DNA of 11,323 nt from an uncultured Collinsella sp. (GTDB lineage: Bacteria > Actinomycetota > Coriobacteriia > Coriobacteriales > Coriobacteriaceae), in NCBI GenBank assembly GCA_902494585.1, contig CABUUD010000057.1, positions 1 to 11,323 on the forward strand, written 5' to 3'. The notes beneath the pieces were generated by a model. That model did no database searches and was not told where the DNA came from. It saw only the letters and a list, made by a program, of their open reading frames with translations. Below, piece by piece: positions 5,993 through 11,323 of the stretch (its first letter is position 1; every line of letters begins with the position of its first letter). The position numbers were made by a program, and so were the translations under genes.

Positions 5993-7610
5993 GCTGCAGG
6001 TTTCCAACATTGCACTCATTCGCGAGGCGACGTTGGTTCCGAGCGCGGGTCTAACGGTTCTGACCGGAGAAACCGGTGCCGGTAAGACCGCACTGCTCTC
6101 GGCGCTCAAGCTCATTTTGGGCGAGCGCGCGGATTCGTCGACGGTGCGCGAGGGCGAGGCGCTCGCTAGCGTCGAGGCGCGCCTGTTCGACGGCCCGCAC
6201 GACACGGAGGGCTTCACCGTTCAACGCAGCCTTTCTGCCGAGGGCCGCAGCCGTGTCAAGATTGACGGCCGCATCGCCAGCGTGCGCGAGCTTTCGGAGC
6301 GCGTCGGCGTGATGATGGACCTGTGCGGTCAGCACGAGCACCAGCGCTTGCTCGACCCGGCGCATCATGTTGCCATGGTCGATGCCTGGGCTGGTCGCTC
6401 TGCGCTCGAAGCGCTCGAGAAGTATCGTGCTTGCTTTAAGGCTTCGCGTGCCGCCGCCAAGGAGCTTCGCCGTGTGGAGGAAGCCTCACGCGCGCAGGGG
6501 AGTCGCGTCGAGGAAGCGCGTTTTGCCCTCGAGCGTATCGCCGAGGTCGACCCCAAGCCAGGCGAGTATGAGGAACTCGAGGAGCTGCTGCCGCGCTCGG
6601 AGCATGCCGAAGTGCTGGTGGCGACGGCTAACGAAGCCCATGCCTCCCTTGCTGCCGAACGGGGTGCGCTCGATGCCGTGAACAGCGCCGTGGCCGAGCT
6701 TTCACGCATGGCGACCGTTGACCGCAAGTTAGGCGACATCGCCGATGCCCTTTCGGACGCCTGCATCTCACTCGAGGATTGCGCCAACGAGCTGCGTGCT
6801 TATCGCGATGGCGTTGCGTTTGACCCTCGTGAGCTGGCTCGTATGCGCGAGCGGTATTCCGACCTCAAGGGCCTGCTGCGCCAGTGGGGTCCTACCATGG
6901 ATGACGTGTTTGCCATGCGCGATCGCTCGCAAGAGCTGTTGTCGCTGGTAGACGATGGTGATGAGCAGATCAAGAAGGCGCGCGAAGCGCTTGGCGCGGC
7001 GGAGCGCGAACTGTTCGCCGCCGCCAAGGCGCTCAAGCGTGCGCGCCATACGGCAGCCCCGCGTTTTTGTCACGAGGTTGGCCGCCAAATGGCGCGTCTG
7101 GAAATGGGCAGCGCCGAACTCGTCTGGGAGTCGCGCGATCTTCCGCGTGCCGAGTGGACGCCGGCGGGCCCTTCAAGCTATGAGCTTTTGTATCGCAGCG
7201 GCGCCGGATTGACGCCGCGCCCCCTGCGCCGCATTGCGTCAGGTGGCGAGCTGAGCCGCGTCATGCTGGCGAGTAAGGTTGTCCTCGGTAATGCGGACGG
7301 CGTGGATACGCTTGTGTTCGACGAGGTCGATGCCGGTGTCGGCGGCTCCACCGCCCGTGCGCTGGCCGGTGTCCTGGCCGTTCTTGCCGCCACGCATCAG
7401 GTTATTGTCGTAACCCACCTGGCGCAGGTTGCGGTCATGGCCGACAAGCATTACGTGGTCAGTAAAGAGCCGGGCGATGTTCCCCAGACGCACCTGGACG
7501 AGGTGACCGGCGATGCCCGTACCGCCGAGATCGCCCGCATGCTGAGCGGCGATCAATCCGAGGCAAGCTTGGCCCACGCAAAGCAGATGCTCGAAGAAGC
7601 GCGTGCTTAG
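5982..7610 (+). CDS. recN: DNA repair protein RecN
   Basis: RecN is an SMC-like ATPase that gathers and tethers DNA ends during double-strand break repair with RecA. The chosen start is the ATG at 5982 (MIDELQVSNIALI, the family N-terminus) with GGAG at 5972-5975; an ATG at 5970 adds only four residues. It is 542 residues, near the family norm of about 550. Walker A is GETGAGKT (29-36), and GQHEHQRLL (116-124) is the family Q-loop region. Charged coiled-coil arms cover roughly 145-355, then the ABC signature ASGGELSRVMLA (419-430), Walker B TLVFDEVDAGVGG (443-455) and VTHLAQVA with His479. It overlaps nadK by 11 bases and is the last gene of the operon, ending 100 bases before a bidirectional terminator. 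No SOS box was examined or expected inside this dense operon. Confidence 0.97.
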   Translation: MIDELQVSNIALIREATLVPSAGLTVLTGETGAGKTALLSALKLILGERADSSTVREGEALASVEARLFDGPHDTEGFTVQRSLSAEGRSRVKIDGRIASVRELSERVGVMMDLCGQHEHQRLLDPAHHVAMVDAWAGRSALEALEKYRACFKASRAAAKELRRVEEASRAQGSRVEEARFALERIAEVDPKPGEYEELEELLPRSEHAEVLVATANEAHASLAAERGALDAVNSAVAELSRMATVDRKLGDIADALSDACISLEDCANELRAYRDGVAFDPRELARMRERYSDLKGLLRQWGPTMDDVFAMRDRSQELLSLVDDGDEQIKKAREALGAAERELFAAAKALKRARHTAAPRFCHEVGRQMARLEMGSAELVWESRDLPRAEWTPAGPSSYELLYRSGAGLTPRPLRRIASGGELSRVMLASKVVLGNADGVDTLVFDEVDAGVGGSTARALAGVLAVLAATHQVIVVTHLAQVAVMADKHYVVSKEPGDVPQTHLDEVTGDARTAEIARMLSGDQSEASLAHAKQMLEEARA

Positions 7611-7641
7611 GCCGAGCCGTTACATGTATGTTCGGCCCGGC

Positions 7642-7803
7642 CGCCACGAAACCGGCCTATCTACTACGTTTAATAGGCTATCGGCAAGCACGCCAAGAAT
7701 TGCAAAAAGAAAACCGCAGGTAGAATGCCTGCGGTTTTTTCTATTTTTGGTATGTGGTTGGGCCATACGGATAAAACGTAGTAGATGGGCCGGTTTCGTG
7801 GCG
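7642..7803. repeat. 30-bp inverted repeat pair flanking the recN terminator (possible MITE-like element)
   Basis: The arm at 7642-7671 (starts CGCCACGAAACCGGCC, ends CTACTACGTTT) is the reverse complement of 7774-7803 with a single C/T difference that would still pair as G-U. The arms are 102 bases apart, and the recN terminator lies between them. No target-site duplication is obvious outside the arms. As RNA or single strand, the arms could form a long stem enclosing the terminator hairpin. The origin is unknown; a small non-autonomous mobile element or a dispersed repeat is the leading guess. Confidence 0.75.
7711..7740. terminator. bidirectional rho-independent terminator between recN and the regulator gene
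   Basis: AAACCGCAGG (7711-7720) pairs with CCTGCGGTTT (7728-7737) around a 7-base loop. A T-run follows on the plus strand (7735-7740, then CTATTTTT). The A-rich stretch before the left arm (7704-7713) gives a T-run on the minus strand. It therefore suits both recN and the convergent regulator gene. Confidence 0.9.
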
Positions 7804-7831
7804 AGTGGTGTTTGTCGGCTCGCCAAAATGT

Positions 7832-8689
7832 CTATTCCACGACCTTATCCGGCTGGATGAGTTCCTCATAGTAGCTGATGTGCTCTCGGGCGTCCTCAAT
7901 TTCGGGCAGCAGGAAGTTGTAGATAACCTCTATGATCATCGTGGCGCTCATCTTGGAGAACGCGAAGTCGCCCGTTGTCAGCAGCGCCTCGTGATTGACG
8001 GTATTAAAGGTGTAGTCGGCTAGGCGCGCAAGTGGAGACTTGCTGTCGCTGCTGATGACGACCACGGTGGCGCCGCAATCGCGAGCTGCTTTTGCCATGC
8101 GGTTCAGTCGACGCGACTTGCCAGAGTTCGAGATCAGCACGATGACATCACCAGGGCGCAACGTGAGCGCGAAACCAATCGAGGTCTCACTAATGGTGCT
8201 CGCCATGCAGCGCAGGCCCAGCTGCGAAAACTTAAACGTCGCGTCGAGCGCGACCGCGTTCGTATTGCCCACGGCGGCGAACTCAATAACGCCGGCATTT
8301 TTAAGTGCGTGCACAACTGCGGCCAGAGTGTCGTGATCAATGCCGTCGATGGTCGCATTAAGCTCGCTCACCTTGGCGGCAAGGATATTTTTAAGGCTCT
8401 GCTCCATGTTGTCGAGCGAGACCTCGTCGGTCAGGCCCTCGTTGCGCTGACTCTCCAAGTCGCGCGCCAACGAAAACTGAAAGCTGCGGAAGCTGCCAAA
8501 GCCCAGCTTGCGGCAAAAGCGCGAGACCGTCGCCTCGGACGTGGCAGCGGCTCGTGAGAGCTGGGCGGCCGTCAGGCGCGGCGCCTCGGACTGGTGCTCC
8601 AATATATAGTCGACAATGCGCTGCTCGGAATCGCTGTACCCTTTGTGCGTGCTAATAAGGGAGAGCGCGCTCTTGCTGCTATCGGTCAT
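7832..8689 (-). CDS. MurR/RpiR family transcriptional regulator (HTH plus SIS domain)
   Basis: A 285-residue regulator. The start is the ATG whose complement lies at 8687-8689, preceded by AGGAG six bases upstream; the reading frame extends 22 codons further upstream, but those residues look non-family. The N-terminal RpiR domain (about 8-80) contains the helix-turn-helix AQLSRAAATSEATVSRFCRKLGF (about 42-64). A linker follows, and then the SIS sugar-isomerase domain (about 120-255) with phosphosugar-loop-like GNTNA (141-145) and LISNSGKSRRL (185-195). Such proteins sense phosphorylated sugars and repress or activate sugar-uptake genes. It is divergent from the PTS permease gene, with a 271-bp shared upstream region holding palindromes, so that permease is the obvious target and the regulator may also control itself. 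The effector sugar is unknown. Confidence 0.93.
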   Translation of the reverse strand: MTDSSKSALSLISTHKGYSDSEQRIVDYILEHQSEAPRLTAAQLSRAAATSEATVSRFCRKLGFGSFRSFQFSLARDLESQRNEGLTDEVSLDNMEQSLKNILAAKVSELNATIDGIDHDTLAAVVHALKNAGVIEFAAVGNTNAVALDATFKFSQLGLRCMASTISETSIGFALTLRPGDVIVLISNSGKSRRLNRMAKAARDCGATVVVISSDSKSPLARLADYTFNTVNHEALLTTGDFAFSKMSATMIIEVIYNFLLPEIEDAREHISYYEELIQPDKVVE

Positions 8690-8736
8690 GGATGGCTCCT
8701 GGTTGGCATGAAAATCGGACTCGTTTTTAATGCCAT

Positions 8737-8742
8737 AGTATA
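8737..8742 (-). promoter_or_regulatory. -10 element for the RpiR-type regulator gene
   Basis: Read on the minus strand this is TATACT, about 48 bases upstream of the regulator ATG. The -35 position (around 8760-8765) has no good hexamer. A TGTAATTGAAACTG stretch (8760 to 8747, minus strand) lies between them and could be a regulator site. Confidence 0.4.
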
Positions 8743-8795
8743 CGGGCAGTTTCAATTACAAGATACACCTTGCCGTTTCAAGTGTTGATGGTAAA

Positions 8796-8824
8796 CTTTC
8801 ACTTACCGTTTACGGTTATGAAAG
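8796..8824. promoter_or_regulatory. candidate operator in the regulator-PTS divergent region
   Basis: An interrupted palindrome: CTTTCA (8796-8801), ACCGT (8805-8809), TT, ACGGT (8812-8816), TGAAAG (8819-8824). The inner and outer half-sites are exact, with spacers of 3 and 2 bases. It lies centrally between two divergent genes, one of which encodes a DNA-binding protein, so an operator for the RpiR-type regulator is likely. Binding is inferred only. Confidence 0.5.
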
Positions 8825-8855
8825 AACCTTTCACCGGAGAATTGCCCCTTGTCTC

Positions 8856-8884
8856 TTCTCACGCGGACGGTAGGTTGGTATCTT
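8856..8884 (+). promoter_or_regulatory. candidate extended -10 promoter for the PTS permease gene
   Basis: TTCTCA (8856-8861), a 17-base spacer and TATCTT (8879-8884) with TGG directly before it (TGn extended -10). A TTTCAAGTGT repeat (8883-8892) overlaps its downstream edge. An alternative weak pair is TTGCCG (8770) with TAAACT (8792), which would place the start at the operator palindrome. Confidence 0.35.
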
Positions 8885-8899
8885 TCAAGTGTGGAAAAA

Positions 8900-8939
8900 C
8901 GCGCATTGAAGCGCGCATAGGGGAGCGCCCGCGGGCGCT
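8900..8939 (+). promoter_or_regulatory. two tandem hairpins in the PTS permease mRNA leader
   Basis: CGCGC-ATTGAA-GCGCG (8900-8915) and the perfect 16-base palindrome AGCGCCCGCGGGCGCT (8924-8939) would fold as two short GC hairpins. They lie directly before the ribosome site AAGAAGGAGGG (about 8946-8956). There is no U-run, so they are not terminators; they may stabilise the message or influence initiation. Confidence 0.45.
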
Positions 8940-8960
8940 GTACTCAAGAAGGAGGGACAC

Positions 8961-10964
8961 ATGGCTAAGTTTGACATCATCGCCGCGACCGGTTGCCCGA
9001 CCGGCATTGCGCACACCTTCATGGCGAAGGAGGCGCTGGAGAAGGCAGCTGCCGAGCGAGGTCTGACCATTAAGGTTGAGACCCATGGCCAGGTCGGTGT
9101 CGAGAACGAGCTCACGAAGGGTGAGATCGCCGGTGCCAAGGCCGTCGTCGTCGCAGCCGATAAGGATGTCCAGGCTGAGCGTTTCGCCGGTAAGCCCATG
9201 GTTTCCGTCGGTGTTTCCAAGGCCCTGTCTGTCGAGGCTGCCGGTAAGCTGATCGACCGCGCGCTCGCCGCCAAGGGCGACGACACGGTTGCCGCTTCCG
9301 CCGATGTCGAGGACGAGGTCGAGGAGAAGGAGTCCATCGGCCACGTCATCTACAAGCACCTCATGAATGGCGTCAGCCACATGTTGGTCTTCGTCGTCGC
9401 CGGTGGTGTTCTGACCGCCGTCTCGTTCCTGTGGGGCATCACGTCCTTCGATTCGACGGCTGCCGACTACAACACCTTTGCCGCTATGCTCAAGATCATC
9501 GGCGGCATCGCCATGAACCTTATGGTTCCGGTGCTTTCCGCCTATATCGCCGAGTCCATCGGCAAGCGTCCGGCGCTCGTCCCCGGTTTCGTCGCCGGTA
9601 TGATCGCCATCCAGGGCCTGCCTGTTAACGCCGATACCGGCATGATCGACGCCGGTGGCGCCGGCGTGGGCTTCGGCTTCCTGGGCGGCATCGTCGGCGG
9701 CTTCCTCGCTGGCTATGTCATCCTTCTGCTCGAGAAGGTTTTTGCCGGTCTGCCCAAGAACCTGGACGGCCTCAAGGCTATCTTCCTTTACCCGCTGTTC
9801 TCGACCGCCATTGTCGGTCTGGTCATGCTCGGCATTTCCGGCCCCATGGCTGCCATCAACACCGCCATGATGGACTTCCTCAAGGGCCTGTCCGCCTCTG
9901 GCGCCGTTGTTCTGGGTCTTGCCATCGGCTGCATGTGCGCCTTTGACATGGGCGGCCCGGTCAACAAGGCCGCTTACGTCACCGGTACCGCTATGCTCAC
10001 CGAGGCTCTGGCTGCCGGTGTCGGCACCGATACCTACAACTTCGGCACCAACTTCATGGCTGCCGTCTCCGCCGCCTGCATCGTTCCGCCGCTGATCACC
10101 ACCTTCGCCGTCGTTGTCGGCAAGAAGTACTTCAGCCAGGAGGATCACGACGCCGGTGTCGTCAACCTCATCCTTGGTTGCACCCACATCACCGAGGGCG
10201 CCATTCCGTTCATGACCAAGAACATCTGGCCCGTCATGCCCATCATGATGCTCGGTTCCTCCATCGCTTCGATCCTGACCATCATGTTCAACGTTCACGA
10301 TCCGGCGCCCCACGGTGGCTTCCTAGTCCTGCCCGTTGTCGAGAACGGTCCGCTGTGGGTCCTCGCGATCCTCATCGGCGCTGTGGTCGGTGGCATCCTG
10401 TTCGTGGCCTTCAAGAAGTACGACTTCGAGAAGAACCATAAGGCCGCTCCTGCAGCCAAGCCGGTTGAGGCCCCCAAGACCGCTGCTGTCGAGGCCCCCA
10501 AGGCCGAGGCTGCCGACTTCGTGAAGGTCGAGAACGTCTTTGTCGCCGAGGACTTCGCTTCTCGTGACGAGGCTCTGAGCTTTGTCTCCAACCAGGCCGT
10601 CAAGGCCGGTATCGCCGGCGACGCCGACGCCGTGATGAACGCCTTCCTGGCCCGCGAGGCCGAGGGCACCACGGGTATGATGGAGGGCTTCGCCATTCCG
10701 CATGCCAAGTCCGACGCCATTACCGAGGCTGCCGTCATCGTCGTCAAGGACGAGTCCGGCGTGACTGGTTGGGACACCATGGACGGCGCTCCCGTCAACG
10801 TGGCCATCGCCCTGCTCATCCCGGGCGCTCAGGCTGGCACCACGCACCTCAAGATCCTGTCCAAGGTCGCCGAGGCGCTCATGGACGAGGACTTCCGTGC
10901 CACCGTCAAGGGTTCCACCGACGCCGCCGAGATCGCCAAGACGATCAACGCTCGCCTGGTCTAA
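8961..10964 (+). CDS. fructose-family PTS permease, fused IIB-IIC-IIA
   Basis: Membrane sugar permease of 667 residues that imports and phosphorylates a sugar, using phosphate passed from HPr. The ATG at 8961 follows a strong AAGGAGGG site. IIB (about 1-100) has the fructose-type phosphocysteine motif ATGCPTGIAHT with Cys12. IIC (about 124-490) is hydrophobic with many membrane segments and carries DMGGPVNKAAY (329-339) and THITEGAIPF (408-417). An Ala/Pro-rich linker with EAPK repeats (about 492-517) joins the C-terminal IIA domain (about 518-667), with EGFAIPHAK and phosphohistidine His581. The B-C-A order differs from the common A-B-C FruA layout. Substrate could be fructose, mannose or a related hexose; no fruK or isomerase gene is visible to decide. 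It is divergent from an RpiR-type regulator and followed by a terminator, so it is probably monocistronic. Confidence 0.95.
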   Translation: MAKFDIIAATGCPTGIAHTFMAKEALEKAAAERGLTIKVETHGQVGVENELTKGEIAGAKAVVVAADKDVQAERFAGKPMVSVGVSKALSVEAAGKLIDRALAAKGDDTVAASADVEDEVEEKESIGHVIYKHLMNGVSHMLVFVVAGGVLTAVSFLWGITSFDSTAADYNTFAAMLKIIGGIAMNLMVPVLSAYIAESIGKRPALVPGFVAGMIAIQGLPVNADTGMIDAGGAGVGFGFLGGIVGGFLAGYVILLLEKVFAGLPKNLDGLKAIFLYPLFSTAIVGLVMLGISGPMAAINTAMMDFLKGLSASGAVVLGLAIGCMCAFDMGGPVNKAAYVTGTAMLTEALAAGVGTDTYNFGTNFMAAVSAACIVPPLITTFAVVVGKKYFSQEDHDAGVVNLILGCTHITEGAIPFMTKNIWPVMPIMMLGSSIASILTIMFNVHDPAPHGGFLVLPVVENGPLWVLAILIGAVVGGILFVAFKKYDFEKNHKAAPAAKPVEAPKTAAVEAPKAEAADFVKVENVFVAEDFASRDEALSFVSNQAVKAGIAGDADAVMNAFLAREAEGTTGMMEGFAIPHAKSDAITEAAVIVVKDESGVTGWDTMDGAPVNVAIALLIPGAQAGTTHLKILSKVAEALMDEDFRATVKGSTDAAEIAKTINARLV

Positions 10965-11002
10965 TCCAGCAGTTAGCGAATAATATCGCCCCTTGTAACA
11001 AA

Positions 11003-11036
11003 GGCGGAGACCCTCTCCAGGGCCTCCCCCTTTTTC
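11003..11036 (+). terminator. rho-independent terminator after the PTS permease
   Basis: GGCGGAGACCC (11003-11013) pairs with GGGCCTCCCCC (11020-11030) at 9 of 11 positions around a TCTCCA loop and is followed by TTTTTCT. It lies 38 bases after the permease stop. Confidence 0.7.
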
Positions 11037-11048
11037 TACCCCTCCCAC

Positions 11049-11117
11049 AAGTTGCGGTGAAATAGGGACTGTTTAAACGATTCAACTCCAAATGCAGTCC
11101 CTATTTCACCGCAACTT
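11049..11117. repeat. perfect 23-bp inverted repeat (REP/MITE-like)
   Basis: The arm at 11049-11071 (contains GTTGCGGTGAAATAGGGACT) is the exact reverse complement of 11095-11117, around a 23-base AT-richer loop (11072-11094). No T-run follows, and a terminator already lies upstream, so this is not a simple terminator. The size and intergenic position after a terminator fit REP or MITE-type elements. No transposase gene is in the window. Confidence 0.85.
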
Positions 11118-11323
11118 AGAAGAAGGGGATAGCGCGGCCTGTCTATCGGATCGTCCGTGCGGATAAATATTCAGCCAGAATTCCGTTCTCACGATATTAC
11201 TCTGGACCGACCAAGTTTCCGCAGCTTGCCTGCCGGGCGGGGCGGTTAAGTTTGTCGCGAGTTCCGCACGCAAAGGAAAGCACTTAATGTGCTTTCCGTC
11301 TTGCGCAGGACTGTAGAGCAGCA
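11118..11323. other. non-coding tail of the window with a long three-tier hairpin
   Basis: No convincing gene is seen from 10965 to 11323. Within it, 11260-11312 folds into a nested hairpin: AGTTCC/GGACT (one bulge), CGCAA (11269-11273)/TTGCG (11301-11305), and GGAAAGCAC (11275-11283)/GTGCTTTCC (11289-11297) with a TTAAT loop. There is no U-run on either strand. It could be a structured RNA, a leader of a gene beyond the window, or part of a dispersed repeat that also includes the 23-bp inverted repeat. One minus-strand frame is open from the right edge to 11106 but does not look coding. Confidence 0.5.

Noticed and set aside
4751..6217. 488-codon minus-strand open frame over tlyA, nadK and recN
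   Set aside because: It is a shadow of three well-supported plus-strand genes, with low-complexity composition and no motif.
8859..10313. 484-codon minus-strand open frame over the PTS permease
   Set aside because: It is antisense to a gene with clear IIB and IIC signatures; its Gly/Asp/His-rich repeats only mirror the sense codons.
11106..11323. Minus-strand frame open from the window edge (72 codons)
   Set aside because: It uses codons rare in neighbours (AGA, AGG, TTA, CGA, GGA), ends inside an inverted-repeat arm and crosses the long hairpin; I recognise no family. It could only be a gene if extended convincingly beyond the window.
1..11323. CRISPR array, tRNA or rRNA gene, prophage, defence or biosynthetic cluster
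   Set aside because: No regularly spaced repeats, no recognisable tRNA or rRNA sequence and no related protein families were seen; all long genes are housekeeping or sugar transport.

Overview
The window looks like a core chromosomal segment of a high-GC actinobacterium of the class Coriobacteriia, most likely a Collinsella relative. This rests on three things: the gene order (aroB-type gene, M24 peptidase, efp, Asp23/YqhY-type gene, nusB, xseB, tlyA, nadK, recN), the strongly GC-biased codon use, and the style of the intergenic repeats. The genus is inferred; no rRNA or other marker is present.

Layout. Bases 1-1092 hold the 3' part of a gene with the fold pattern of 3-dehydroquinate synthase (AroB) but without its metal ligands and NAD-loop glycines. 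A complete M24 (Xaa-Pro type) peptidase follows at 1225-2355 and ends at a strong intrinsic terminator. A new unit then starts from a TATAAT-type promoter: efp, an Asp23/Gls24 (YqhY-like) gene, nusB, xseB, tlyA, nadK and recN (2516-7610). From the Asp23 gene onward the gaps are 3 nt or less, or the genes overlap, so they are probably co-transcribed and translationally coupled. Their products serve translation (EF-P, TlyA), transcription antitermination (NusB), DNA repair (XseB, RecN) and NADP supply (NadK).

At 7611-7831 a bidirectional terminator separates recN from a convergent gene. It sits inside a 30-bp inverted repeat pair. The minus-strand gene (7832-8689) is a MurR/RpiR-type regulator with an SIS sugar-phosphate sensor domain. 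It is divergent from a fused fructose-family PTS permease in the order IIB-IIC-IIA (8961-10964). The 271-bp divergent region carries palindromes and repeated TTTCA elements, so the regulator very likely controls the permease. The last 359 bases contain no convincing gene: there is a terminator, a perfect 23-bp inverted repeat resembling a REP/MITE element, and a long multi-tier hairpin.

Most of the window is ordinary housekeeping. I see no defence island, CRISPR array, prophage or biosynthetic cluster. The points most worth a second look are the AroB-like protein stripped of its active site, with a cysteine cluster where the NAD loop should be, and the three intergenic inverted-repeat structures.
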